Below are positions 51,453-60,667 of a stretch of 64,000 bases of DNA, one piece after another. The translations under genes were made by a program, and so were the position numbers. The notes beneath the pieces were generated by a model that worked only from the letters and a program-made list of their open reading frames with translations, made no database searches and was not told where the DNA came from. Source of the DNA: Nibrella viscosa (GTDB lineage: Bacteria > Bacteroidota > Bacteroidia > Cytophagales > Spirosomataceae); the NCBI RefSeq assembly GCF_039541875.1, contig NZ_BAABHB010000007.1:1-64000 (forward strand). The letters run 5' to 3'. Numbering within the stretch: the first letter of the stretch is position 1; the number at the start of each line of letters is the position of its first letter.

Positions 51453-53045
51453 TTATTTTGGTTTTACATATCGAATTTGAAGCAACTGCTTTTTGCCATT
51501 CAACTGATCGGCCTTTACGATAACGACAGTACCAATGGGCAAGGGGTTAATGTAACCTATCAGGTCAAACGTTTTCGACTCATAGCCTGCTGCGTACACC
51601 TTTACCTTGTTGGTGCGAGCTGCAACGACTACTTCAGCGTCCAGTTCCTGACCCTGTTTCAGCGTTCCTTCAAACAGTTTTGGCTTCCGGGCTTCTTCGG
51701 CCTGGCGTTGTTCTTCAGCCTGCCGCTTTGCTTCGGCCTCAGCAGCTTCGCGGGAAGCCTGTTCCTCAGCCTTCAGTTGCGTTTCAATCTGCCGGGCTTT
51801 TTCGGCTTCGCGCTCAGCAGCTTTGCTTTGCCAGTCGGCCCATTCGGTTTCTGAGAAAATAGTGAGCTTCAGAAAACCCAGCGGCACACCGCCCAGAGCC
51901 ACTTTACGCGATTTAGGTAAAGCAAATGCGTTATACCGTGCAGTTCGCCGAACGGCCTCTGCCAAATCAGCCATTTCTTGCTGAAAGTTCACATTGGGCA
52001 CGTTCCGCCACTGCTCTTCGGCCCAGCCGCCTGTCATATTCAGGTAGCCCGTGCCGAAGCCCACCCGAATGATACACTGATTAGTTTGCAGTTCGGTCAG
52101 CAGCCCGCGTAAGGTGTCGAGGTATTCGCTGGCACCGTCGTCGGGCAAATTCTGTGCCTGGTAACGGTTAAGCTCTTTGTTGATAAGTCGACGGGTATTG
52201 GCGTTGATGTCGGCAATCAGCTTTTTCCACTCGATGCGGTCGCGGTGCGGAATTTTGTCGGCGGTTTCGCGATAACGTGGGTCACGTAGGCGCGTCAGTA
52301 ATTCGGCGGGTATCTGTACCCGGCAGATGGCTTCGGCTCCCTGGGGAATACATTCGATCAACTGCTTTACGTCGTCCTTCATTTCGAAGGTGCTGCCGCC
52401 CTTTTCGTTGAGCGTTTCGGAGAGCAGGCAAACTGTCTGGTCGAAATGAGCATCACCGATCCGTAACAACCGAAATACGTCGTGGTTGGGTGCGTCGCCG
52501 GGTCTATCAACCAAAGCGAAGTACTTCGCTTCTAACTGCTGCCCTTTATACTCATATTTCTGCTTACGGTCGTTGAATTTTTTAAAGTCACTGATCCGGC
52601 GGGCGGCTGTGGGGTTGGCCTGTATAAGTGTATTGAAAAAAGCCGTTCGGATGGCTCCTTTCAGCGAAGAACCGGGTAGAAGCGGCTGCCCATTGCCCGA
52701 AAACAATTGTTCGCGGATGGTCGGGAATTTTGTTTTGCCGTCTTTGGTCCACTTGGCGGGCTTTTTACTGCCCACGGCCCGCATGGTACGCCGGGCCACG
52801 TCGGCGGGCAACACAGCAGGCTTGCGCTTGCGAACATAATCGAGTAGATCGCCTTCATTGTCGATGAGCTGAATCCACTGATCCAGATTTTCTTCACCGA
52901 TCATGTCCAGCACCTTGCGCTCATCGACCAGCGCCACCGTTGAGGAGTCCGAAAAATACAGATATTCTGTGTTGCCCTGAAGCATCCGGCCCGAGCCAAT
53001 ATGCAGCGGGGTCAGGGTTTCGATCAGTACGTGTTGCGTATTCAT
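51453..53045 (-). CDS. csm5: Csm5 with coiled-coil and OB-like C-terminal extension
   Basis: A 530-residue protein. The first ~400 residues are a RAMP/Csm5: MNTQHVLIETLTPLHIGSGR at the start, QPLLPGSSLKGAIRTAFFNT (the conserved PGSSLKGAIR motif) and GFGTGYLNMTGGW. Csm5 caps the crRNA 3' end in the Csm complex. Beyond this come about 55 residues of Glu/Ala/Arg coiled coil (QSKAAEREAEKARQIETQLK onward) and an OB/S1-like tail (LKQGQELDAEVVVAARTNKV; GTVVIVKADQLNGKKQ), about 130 residues more than a typical Csm5. ATG 53045 overlaps the csm4 stop by 4 bp (ATGA). Confidence 0.9.
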   Translation of the reverse strand: MNTQHVLIETLTPLHIGSGRMLQGNTEYLYFSDSSTVALVDERKVLDMIGEENLDQWIQLIDNEGDLLDYVRKRKPAVLPADVARRTMRAVGSKKPAKWTKDGKTKFPTIREQLFSGNGQPLLPGSSLKGAIRTAFFNTLIQANPTAARRISDFKKFNDRKQKYEYKGQQLEAKYFALVDRPGDAPNHDVFRLLRIGDAHFDQTVCLLSETLNEKGGSTFEMKDDVKQLIECIPQGAEAICRVQIPAELLTRLRDPRYRETADKIPHRDRIEWKKLIADINANTRRLINKELNRYQAQNLPDDGASEYLDTLRGLLTELQTNQCIIRVGFGTGYLNMTGGWAEEQWRNVPNVNFQQEMADLAEAVRRTARYNAFALPKSRKVALGGVPLGFLKLTIFSETEWADWQSKAAEREAEKARQIETQLKAEEQASREAAEAEAKRQAEEQRQAEEARKPKLFEGTLKQGQELDAEVVVAARTNKVKVYAAGYESKTFDLIGYINPLPIGTVVIVKADQLNGKKQLLQIRYVKPK

Positions 53046-54079
53046 GCGTCGGGCGGAGAAACGGTGATGGGAATAGCAAAAGCAAGTCCGTCGCGCCAAA
53101 CATGCTGGGTTACCTCTGGCGTGTCGGGTTGTAAGTCGGCTACTTTACCCAGGAGTGGTTTGCCAGGCCGATGTGGGAAAACTGATCCCTCCGTAAACAT
53201 GTAAATCGATTTTTTACGGTACGTCAGGTGTTCGGGCCGGTCTGGACTGGCGATGTAGCCGCCCCGTTTAACTAGACCATAAGCACTCTGACCTAAAAAA
53301 TCAGCATCCAGTTCGGTTTGTTCCGGGCACCAGAGCGACAGCAACAGTTGATGTGTCGGTTGATCGGGTACAGCCAGGGTTAACGTTGCTTCTGAAACCT
53401 CAAACTGCCCATTACCCACGCTTCGGTCGGTGCCCACGCCGTTGTCGCCAAGGCACTTAAGGGCAGCCCGCACATCGGCATATACTGTTTCGTCGTGACT
53501 ACTAAAAGCAAACCAAAGGCCAGCCGTTTCACTGAAATACAGCCTGTCCACGTAATAAGGTAGCGGGTCTTCTTCATAATTAGCCGGAATGGTTACCCGT
53601 TGCTGCACATCCGTAGCAAAGACGGGGGTTTCGCCTAATGTTCGAACGTCGGTGTGATCGCTCACAAACCGACCATCTGCCGTAAAGTCAGCCGCCCGTA
53701 GGTGTCGCTTCCGCTCGTTGATGAGATCTTCAAAGTATGACTGACCTAGAAAGGCAAGTTTCTTATGTTTCTTCGCCTGCCGTTCTTGGATAATTTCGTC
53801 ATCTCTAAACGGTTGAACACGGGCCTGCGGTTTTGGGAAGAACAGTTCATTGCCAACAAACGGAAACGCCGATGATATACGAAACTTTTTAAAGAACGCA
53901 TCTGTGTCGCTTACAGACTCAGCCCCTAAAACCTGCCGGGCGCAGACGAAAAGCGCCGATTTGAGGGTATCCGCGTGGAGAACTTCTTCACTCTCGCCGT
54001 AATCGTCGGTTTTCCCTTTCGATAGATGCAAAGGGGAGCGGAAGTGCATTTTCAGCACTCGATAGGTCAATTCAGCCAT
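53042..54079 (-). CDS. csm4: Csm4 (RAMP, type III-A)
   Basis: A 345-residue RAMP protein that binds the crRNA 5' handle and contacts Cas10. The N-terminal ferredoxin half has LKMHFRSPLHLSKGKTDDYG and EEVLHADTLKSALFVCA; the Gly-rich loop typical of the family is CLGDNGVGTDRSVGNGQF. It starts 4 bp after the csm3 stop and overlaps csm5 by 4 bp, so translation is coupled. Length is slightly above the usual 300 residues. Confidence 0.93.
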   Translation of the reverse strand: MAELTYRVLKMHFRSPLHLSKGKTDDYGESEEVLHADTLKSALFVCARQVLGAESVSDTDAFFKKFRISSAFPFVGNELFFPKPQARVQPFRDDEIIQERQAKKHKKLAFLGQSYFEDLINERKRHLRAADFTADGRFVSDHTDVRTLGETPVFATDVQQRVTIPANYEEDPLPYYVDRLYFSETAGLWFAFSSHDETVYADVRAALKCLGDNGVGTDRSVGNGQFEVSEATLTLAVPDQPTHQLLLSLWCPEQTELDADFLGQSAYGLVKRGGYIASPDRPEHLTYRKKSIYMFTEGSVFPHRPGKPLLGKVADLQPDTPEVTQHVWRDGLAFAIPITVSPPDA

Positions 54080-54082
54080 CGG

Positions 54083-54796
54083 TCAGCGTAGGTCTGTAGG
54101 TACTTTAGCTTCATCAAGAGTCAATACGTTTTCCTGGACTTGACCTTGATAGAATTCACTGGTTCGCTCTACTACTGATTGAATACGAATTTTGACCTGA
54201 CCATTACCACGCGAACCGGAGCCGCCGAGGTAGTCATCCTGAAGAAGTTGAAGCGCTTTGTATGTCAAAGAACGAAGCTCGTCCCTAAACTTGTCTTCAT
54301 CAAACACATTCACGACGATGTTCAGGCCGAAGCGTGCTCCTGCGGGTACCCGCTCGAAAGTACGGGGCATTGCCGCAGACGTGATACGGTCAATAACAAC
54401 TTCTGTTTTGGCTTCAGTAAATGGTAATTCAGTACCTTTTAATTCGTCAGGATTAAGCAGGAAGCCGTCACGGCAGATAATGCGGGAAGGGCGCTGGCGT
54501 TCGTCGCCCCGTGCCGAGCCGAACAACACTGTGGTTTGATGGTCTGGGTTTTCGCCAGGGCCGTTTTTAACTTTGCCCATAGCTTTATCGCCAATATAGC
54601 CAAACGACACTTCTAGTAAAGAGCGCATTTTTCCTTTCACTGAGCTGCCGGGTACATAAGGCTGTTTGGTAACAGGGTTACGAATCACCATTTTGTCGGG
54701 GCCACCGATACCCATGGCTGAGTTAGAGCCGCCAATTAGCAGACCTGTTAACGCTTCTATTTCTCCTTTGATTAAGATTTTCTTTGTCAGTTTCAT
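54083..54796 (-). CDS. csm3: Csm3 backbone ribonuclease
   Basis: A 237-residue RAMP that forms the crRNA-binding filament and cuts target RNA every six bases. The catalytic Asp is Asp34 in MGIGGPDKMVIRNPVT; YVPGSSVKGKMRSLLE and the Gly-rich DDYLGGSGSRGNGQVK are the family motifs. All are intact, so target RNA cleavage is expected. It starts 13 bp downstream of the csm2 stop. Confidence 0.95.
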   Translation of the reverse strand: MKLTKKILIKGEIEALTGLLIGGSNSAMGIGGPDKMVIRNPVTKQPYVPGSSVKGKMRSLLEVSFGYIGDKAMGKVKNGPGENPDHQTTVLFGSARGDERQRPSRIICRDGFLLNPDELKGTELPFTEAKTEVVIDRITSAAMPRTFERVPAGARFGLNIVVNVFDEDKFRDELRSLTYKALQLLQDDYLGGSGSRGNGQVKIRIQSVVERTSEFYQGQVQENVLTLDEAKVPTDLR

Positions 54797-54808
54797 GTGT
54801 TTGGAAGG

Positions 54809-55303
54809 TTAGTCACGTCCACCAGCGGCTTTGTGATAGGCTAATATGGCTTCAATAAAATCGCAGAAATTTTTAAAACGGACTTCGTCGTGTTCGGTGC
54901 GGGCCTTTACGGCTTCATGAGCAAGTTTCATAACCCGTTCAAAATCTGTTGCCCCAGTTGATCGGTCTTTGTCCTGCGCACGTCGTGCGGCATATGCCAT
55001 TTTGGGCTTAAGTAGAAGAAAATCAGTTCGTCCATTATTAAATCCTGCCATCTGAATGCGCTTTATTTCACCAAAAACGTTTCGTATCTGTGATGTTGTG
55101 AAATTTGCACCTTTGAGATGTTCGCCAAATCCTTCCGCAAAAATGATGGCGTCGTCTGTAATACCGCTGGTAATCCAATCGGCTGAAAACGACACTTTTT
55201 TATTTTCGTTACCATAGGTAGGTGGCCCACTTGGTGTACTCCCGGAGCCGTAGCTGCCGGACGAGTATGCCCCTCTGTTTTTGTTTTGGTCGTACTGTGG
55301 CAT
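54809..55303 (-). CDS. csm2: Csm2 small subunit
   Basis: A 164-residue helical protein that lines the Csm complex belly. The core (TTSQIRNVFGEIKRIQMAGF, FLLLKPKMAYAARRA, FKNFCDFIEAILAYHK) matches Csm2. A Gly/Ser/Tyr-rich unstructured N-terminus of about 35 residues (YSSGSYGSGSTPSGPPTYG) precedes it, which makes it somewhat longer than common. One base separates it from the cas10 stop. Confidence 0.92.
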   Translation of the reverse strand: MPQYDQNKNRGAYSSGSYGSGSTPSGPPTYGNENKKVSFSADWITSGITDDAIIFAEGFGEHLKGANFTTSQIRNVFGEIKRIQMAGFNNGRTDFLLLKPKMAYAARRAQDKDRSTGATDFERVMKLAHEAVKARTEHDEVRFKNFCDFIEAILAYHKAAGGRD

Positions 55304-55304
55304 A

Positions 55305-57971
55305 TTAGTCAGTTTGTGTGTTTTCGCTTCTCATTTCAAGTTCCGCCCAGCGGGCTGCTACGTTGAGTAATTCCAAAAAAGTGTATTTTGAGTCAGTTAG
55401 TGGTTGACCCTTATAAGTACGGTTTGTAAATAAATCTGTCTTTAGCTGATCGAAAAATCGTTTAGCCTCTTCAGATTTAGCTCGTTCTCTAGCCCGCCCC
55501 AAATCATATGCAGAGATCCAACGCCAGCTTGGATTTTGCCCGTTTTTAGCTTGTTCCTGCTGCATGGTGTAAAGTGTACCAATCTTGGAGATTAGTGCTT
55601 TGGGGATGTTTTTTTCACCGCCAATGTGGCGTTTAAGGTCATCTTTCAGCTCCGTGACAAGTTTCCACTCTTTACCCCACGCTAATGGTGTCCCCAATAG
55701 GCTGAGGCTGTTTTTCTCACGCTCACCATATCGGTGGTTTTTAGCTCGTTTCTCCTCGTCAGCTGATTGATCGGCGGCTTTGGCAATGGGAAATTTAGCT
55801 GGCACTACTGCTACTCCGCCTGAGATGCCTAACCGGTTGCTCTGGCAAGTCCAATCAGCGAAGTCCTGCTGAATAGCCTCTGCAAACCGAAGAATTACAT
55901 CCCACTTACCAACAATGAACAGGTCATCGCCACCAGCATAGAGAATAAAGGTGTATTCGCGGAAGTCAGCGTCTTCTTCCCGAATTTGATTGAGATACCC
56001 TTTAAAGAAATAGTCTAGTGAGCGACTCAGCGTACTGTATCGCGAGAACGTACGTTTTCCCGAAGAAAAGCCATTCTTGAAGAGAAAGCCAAGGTTATCG
56101 ACGTCCATTCGCAAAACGCCCAGACGTTTGAAATTTGTACTATCAGGTCCGGCCAGTTCTTCGAAATATTTTGGCTCCCCCTGCCGGGAACGGGGTATCG
56201 TGTTGCCACCGTAAAATGTGAAGCCGTACGTTTGATCATTACCAGGAAGCCCAAACCCTGACGTCTCCCCGGTATTAACACTTTGCACTAATACACTATC
56301 TACACTACCTCTGGCCCAATTACGAAACTTCTCAAGTTGCTTCTCACCGATAAAATAATAATGTTGCCCTAAACCAAGCGGATTGAAAAACCGGTTGCTC
56401 TCTACCCCAAATGTTCGTTCATCCGGCTCCCAATAAGTAATGGGCTGGTCCGACTTTACCACGTACCGAACAGTTTCGCGCAGTGTTCGCCCAAGCCGAA
56501 TTTGTTCGAAGGTTGGTTTTCGAACACGCTGTCCTCTTTCTTCGACGCTATCCTCTGGTCCAAGTGGAAATGAGTCTTCTAGTAAGCCGCCGGTTTTAGG
56601 ATCTCTATTAAATTCTTCACTGGTAATGGCATCGCGGCTACCTCGGCTTTCTCCGCCTACTTCGCTTGGCTCAAAAAAGAATCCGTAGTCTTTAGTAGAC
56701 AGCGTATCGGCAAATCGTTGTTTTTTCTGAGCCGCCAGTTTTTCGGTTAACCCAGACCACACCTCGCCAATAGTGCCGTTTTTACCATATACTTGCTCTT
56801 GAGTTACTGGCTGACAATCGATGGCAAGAAACAATTTTACGCCTTGTTCGTCCCGCAACTTTTGGGCAACTTTCTGACGTAAAGAAGGTAATTCTGTTCG
56901 GGTAAACTCTGTGTTGGGAGCCAATATGTAAAAACCTCCTCCTGAGCTGTAGACAATGTTTGCCCGGTGAAGCTTCAGACCATCGAGCAGATACTGTACA
57001 ATGCTATCTACCATCAATTGCAGATAGAATGAACGACCTTTCAGGTTTTTTGCCGCACTACGACCGATGATGTCGTAGATAAATGCCTGAATGCCCGACA
57101 AATCGCCCCCGATTAATAAAAAAGGTGCTTCAGTAACTGGAATGACCGGTTTAGGTAGCTGCTTCTCATGACTATAGTCAAATAAACAGAGGGCAAAGGC
57201 CGCTGTACTTTTTAAGTGGTCGTATAGCGATACATCGGGTAAATGCTTCGTACTGCTCGGCACGGTTACGGTGTATTTTTCAAGCAGATATAGCAGTGTA
57301 TCAGCCAGGGTCGATACCGTTCGGGGACGGTTCTGCTGCTTACCGATAGTTGTCAATTCTTCGGCAAACGATTGCCAGAGTGTCCGGTACTGCTCTGGAG
57401 CCGACTGGTCAAAGTCATCAGCCATCGCTTTCGGAAAGAACGATTTGTCTAATGCAACAGAAGTGATTGGCAATCGATAACGAATAGTTTTTTCGTCATA
57501 GATTGTTTCAAATACGCTTACCATTCGGACTTTTTTGAAATCGTCCCAATTTCCGGTTCCTTCGGTATTCAATTCTGCATATTCATCAACCATTCCCTCC
57601 TGACTCGTGCGGTCAATGCCCGAAGAATAATGATCGGCCAGTTGTATGAGACCTTCCTCTATTCGGGCGGAGTCTGGCTTGTGATGAGCCGCAGCAAGAC
57701 GTGCCAACTGGCGCAATTGATCGGGCGTCAGCGCGTCGGTAAACAACGCACGAAACGTTTCAAAGAATTGATACGTCCATAGTACGTGCTTGTGTGTGTA
57801 CCGATCATGCTGATCTTTGGGGCAAAGGGTACTTTCTAATGCTTTAATATCATCAGAGAGTAGCTTTGATTTTTGTACTCCATTTGCATCCCCCCGCTGG
57901 TAAAACTTACCGATGTCGTGCAGTAGCCCTGCCAGATAAATCAATTCCCGTGTATGTGTCGTATCTGCCAT
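55305..57971 (-). CDS. cas10: Cas10/Csm1 effector with HD nuclease and cyclase
   Basis: An 888-residue large subunit. The N-terminal HD domain has LAGLLHDIGKFYQRG (His18, Asp19) and AAAHHKPDS, so DNase activity is expected. The two palm domains follow: RMDVDNLGFLF in the second, and AGGDDLFIVG with GGDD at residues 680-683, the cyclase site that makes cyclic oligoadenylates; with two CARF-HEPN proteins downstream, signalling is complete. A helical domain D ends the protein. It defines the locus as type III-A together with csm2-5. Start ATG 57971 is 11 bp after the cas6 stop. Confidence 0.96.
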   Translation of the reverse strand: MADTTHTRELIYLAGLLHDIGKFYQRGDANGVQKSKLLSDDIKALESTLCPKDQHDRYTHKHVLWTYQFFETFRALFTDALTPDQLRQLARLAAAHHKPDSARIEEGLIQLADHYSSGIDRTSQEGMVDEYAELNTEGTGNWDDFKKVRMVSVFETIYDEKTIRYRLPITSVALDKSFFPKAMADDFDQSAPEQYRTLWQSFAEELTTIGKQQNRPRTVSTLADTLLYLLEKYTVTVPSSTKHLPDVSLYDHLKSTAAFALCLFDYSHEKQLPKPVIPVTEAPFLLIGGDLSGIQAFIYDIIGRSAAKNLKGRSFYLQLMVDSIVQYLLDGLKLHRANIVYSSGGGFYILAPNTEFTRTELPSLRQKVAQKLRDEQGVKLFLAIDCQPVTQEQVYGKNGTIGEVWSGLTEKLAAQKKQRFADTLSTKDYGFFFEPSEVGGESRGSRDAITSEEFNRDPKTGGLLEDSFPLGPEDSVEERGQRVRKPTFEQIRLGRTLRETVRYVVKSDQPITYWEPDERTFGVESNRFFNPLGLGQHYYFIGEKQLEKFRNWARGSVDSVLVQSVNTGETSGFGLPGNDQTYGFTFYGGNTIPRSRQGEPKYFEELAGPDSTNFKRLGVLRMDVDNLGFLFKNGFSSGKRTFSRYSTLSRSLDYFFKGYLNQIREEDADFREYTFILYAGGDDLFIVGKWDVILRFAEAIQQDFADWTCQSNRLGISGGVAVVPAKFPIAKAADQSADEEKRAKNHRYGEREKNSLSLLGTPLAWGKEWKLVTELKDDLKRHIGGEKNIPKALISKIGTLYTMQQEQAKNGQNPSWRWISAYDLGRARERAKSEEAKRFFDQLKTDLFTNRTYKGQPLTDSKYTFLELLNVAARWAELEMRSENTQTD

Positions 57972-57982
57972 GCGTTCGTATG

Positions 57983-58696
57983 TTACTGGTCATTGCTCCT
58001 TTGTTCCCTTTCTCCTCTTCTCCCTTCCTCCTTTCTTCTCGTCACCACCCCAAACCCCAAACTCACGCCTTTGCCCAGCCCAATAAAATCGGGCAGGAAC
58101 ACGTTGGTGTCGAACGTAGCGTCGAAGGCGGTCAGCAGATGCTCTTTGAAGCGCTGTTTGCGCGGGGGCGAAAGGTGACGAATGCGGACCCGTACTTCGC
58201 GGTCGATGTACCAGTCGAGGCCTTTGGCCATGGAGAGGATGTTGCCCCGCAGGATACGTTCCAGAAAATCGATGCGGTCGCGCTCGTAGGGGAGCTCCAT
58301 AAAGCGCAGGTAGTTCTCCTGGTTCAGCGCCAGCCAGTGGCGGATGGAGAACGAGAAGCTGTACTCCCAGGCTTGTAGGGTGTATTGGTTCAGCCGCAGG
58401 TCTTTTACGCGCAGTTCAACCGGCCGCCCGTTCAGCTCGACATCCCAGGTCCGGTTCTGGAAGAAGTGGTGAATGTCCTCGGTGCCCTCGTCCAGGCAGA
58501 TAATGGCCGGGCTGCGGCCGATGCGCTTGTACTGAATGAGCGGGTAGCGGTAGATGGAGCCGGCCGATTCGTAGTGGTTATGAAAGAGGTCATGTTCCCG
58601 GCCGGCTTTGGCGATGACCGCGCCCCGAAAGGCAGGGATCTCGTGCGGTTCAATGGAGGCATCGAACCGGATGTGCAGGTATCGTAGTTTTCGCAA
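57983..58696 (-). CDS. cas6: Cas6 crRNA-processing endoribonuclease
   Basis: A 237-residue double ferredoxin protein: LRKLRYLHIRFDASIEPHEI at the start, GREHDLFHNH (likely catalytic or general His) in the first domain, and the C-terminal Gly-rich loop IGLGKGVSLGFGVVTRR of Cas6. It cuts the repeats of the pre-crRNA. I use TTG 58696, because the upstream frame (58837) is low-quality and overlaps the operator; TTG follows a -7-like element by about 40 bp. First gene of the interference block. Confidence 0.9.
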   Translation of the reverse strand: MRKLRYLHIRFDASIEPHEIPAFRGAVIAKAGREHDLFHNHYESAGSIYRYPLIQYKRIGRSPAIICLDEGTEDIHHFFQNRTWDVELNGRPVELRVKDLRLNQYTLQAWEYSFSFSIRHWLALNQENYLRFMELPYERDRIDFLERILRGNILSMAKGLDWYIDREVRVRIRHLSPPRKQRFKEHLLTAFDATFDTNVFLPDFIGLGKGVSLGFGVVTRRKEEGRRGEREQRSNDQ

Positions 58697-58733
58697 GGGT
58701 AAGGAACGGGTTAGGGTGACGAACGAATTGCTT

Positions 58734-58833
58734 CTGCAAAAAGTAAGAATCTTTCCTAAGAAGCAAGTAGCGACATTGCCGTTAGCTAAATCGCCCGGCA
58801 AAGGTTGCTGTTGAGAATGCAACCTTTTTGCAG
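58734..58833 (-). promoter_or_regulatory. Promoter region of cas6 block with shared operator site C
   Basis: Minus strand: CTGCAAAAAGGTTGCA at 58833-58818 is the third copy of the 16-bp motif. Further down, TTACTTTTTGCAG at 58746-58734 combines a -7-like box with the motif's inner half. A TTG at 58766-58764 lies 18-19 bp above the -7-like box. Site C is 121 bp upstream of the TTG start of cas6. Confidence 0.6.
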
Positions 58834-58848
58834 CCACCCTAAAATTAC

Positions 58849-60513
58849 TTATCCCCGGCTATACCTCCTCCGACGTACCGTCTGCCACACCAGGCCCACC
58901 AGGCCCACCAGCGCCACCGGTCCCAGCAGATTCAGCAACTGCCATTGCAACCGCTCGTTGTTTAGCCGAATCCTGTCCAGCGGCCGGATGGTTACCTGCC
59001 GGGCGCGGGCAGCGATGACCCCTTCCGGGTCGACCAGGTAGTCGATGGCGTTCAGAGCAAAATCTTTGTTGGCAAACGTGTTGCGGGTAAAACGGTCGTA
59101 GCCAAGTGGATACGGTACGTTCTGGCGGTAATTGACATCGTTGACAATCAGGTCGCCGTCGGAGCAGACAATCACCCGCGACGGCTCACCTTCGGCTTTA
59201 AACGTTGCGGCTCGGGGGTCGCCCGGCAAAATGCGGCCGGCGTAGATGGACCGGAAACGGCCTTCCAGCAGGCAACCGACCAGCCGCACCCCACCATCGT
59301 ACGTGGCCGGGTCGGGCTGCTGGCGGGCCTCGTTATAGGCTACCACGGCCGGTACTTTCAGAATTTTGGTATAGGGGGAGGTCATCAGCAGGGGCGTTTT
59401 CCGGATACCCGCTGCGCGAACGGTATCCAGCGTGCTGACAAACCGGCTGTACAAGGCATCCAGGTTACGCACGATAGGGCTGGCTCCGAAATTGTTGAGG
59501 ATCGGGTAAAACCGCCACGGCACCAGTTGGATGTTTGGTTTATCGCCCATATTACCCACGTTGAGCGGAATGGCCGCGCAGCTCAGGTCCTTGATAATGT
59601 CCTGATTGACCCGAACTCCCCAGCGGAAAAACAGGTCGTCGAGGTTCAGGCTGAGCGGCTGGGCAAAGGTACCTTCCGCCCCCACACTATCGACCCGCTG
59701 CCCCTCCACGAAGAACAGCGCCCGACCACCGTTCACCACAAACTGGTCTATCTTGAACTTATCGTCTTCTGAAAACGGCTGCTCCGGCTTAGGCACCAGA
59801 ATGGCATCGATGCCCTGAATAGGCCCCGGTTTACTCAGGTCCACAAAATACAGGTCGTAATTCTCCTGAATAGACGCCAGCAGGTCTGAGAACCGCGAGG
59901 GCGGCACACTCGTATTGCCGGAGATCAGCCCGATTTTGCGCCGGTTGCCTTCGGTCTGCGTCAGCCGCCGGATGGCCGACCCCAGTTGAAACTCTACCCC
60001 CTCGTACGATTGGTTGAGCTGTTCTTCGGGCGAGGCCGCTTTGTTGCCTTTGAGCAGTTGCACGGCCGATTCTTTGCCCTGGTAAGAAACAATGGCTCCC
60101 GGAAAAATCAGTTTCTCAGTGCGCTTTCCCCCTTCGTTGGCAAAGAGATTGGTCGGGGTTACGCCCCGCTCCGCCAGTTTTTCGATCAACTGCGCTTTTT
60201 CTTTTTCACTGACAATTGCGGTAGGGTCAATGAACCGGTAGGTTAGATGCCGGCCGGCCTGCGCCTGAAACTCCGCCAGCGTTTCCCGCACGGCATTCTC
60301 CAGCCGCCTGAAACCCGGTGGCAAATCACCGGTGAGGTAAACATTTACGTGTACATTGTCGTCCAGATCAGACAGCAGGTTGCGCGTGGCGCCGGAGAGT
60401 GTATAGCGTTTTTCTTCGGTCAGATCTATGCGGAAAAACAAAAAGCTCGACAGCACATTGACGGCCAGCAGAGCCACGATAACGATTGCAAAACGGGAAA
60501 TTTCAGACTTCAT
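58849..60513 (-). CDS. gldG: Gliding-motility ABC transporter auxiliary protein GldG
   Basis: A 554-residue protein with one N-terminal membrane helix (SRFAIVIVALLAVNVLSSFL), a large extracytoplasmic GldG/ABC_transp_aux domain (IDLTEEKRYTLSGATRNLLS; GRALFFVEGQRVDSV) and a C-terminal helix (WQLLNLLGPVALVGLVGLVW). In F. johnsoniae GldA, GldF and GldG make an ABC transporter needed for gliding. GldF is not in the window on this side. ATG 60513 chosen; CAAAGATA at 60553-60560 reads TATCTTTG on the minus strand and is its likely -7 box. Confidence 0.88.
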   Translation of the reverse strand: MKSEISRFAIVIVALLAVNVLSSFLFFRIDLTEEKRYTLSGATRNLLSDLDDNVHVNVYLTGDLPPGFRRLENAVRETLAEFQAQAGRHLTYRFIDPTAIVSEKEKAQLIEKLAERGVTPTNLFANEGGKRTEKLIFPGAIVSYQGKESAVQLLKGNKAASPEEQLNQSYEGVEFQLGSAIRRLTQTEGNRRKIGLISGNTSVPPSRFSDLLASIQENYDLYFVDLSKPGPIQGIDAILVPKPEQPFSEDDKFKIDQFVVNGGRALFFVEGQRVDSVGAEGTFAQPLSLNLDDLFFRWGVRVNQDIIKDLSCAAIPLNVGNMGDKPNIQLVPWRFYPILNNFGASPIVRNLDALYSRFVSTLDTVRAAGIRKTPLLMTSPYTKILKVPAVVAYNEARQQPDPATYDGGVRLVGCLLEGRFRSIYAGRILPGDPRAATFKAEGEPSRVIVCSDGDLIVNDVNYRQNVPYPLGYDRFTRNTFANKDFALNAIDYLVDPEGVIAARARQVTIRPLDRIRLNNERLQWQLLNLLGPVALVGLVGLVWQTVRRRRYSRG

Positions 60514-60667
60514 ACAGACGGTAAACGGACGGAGCGGCAAATATTGTAAACGCAAAGATAAAAGGATGGCAACCAACCTCATCGGCGGGTTGTTGACTAG
60601 TTGAATAACCGGTTTGTTCCGATGCCGAAAACCCGCTAATTTGCCCGGATATTCAACGTCTTTGCTT

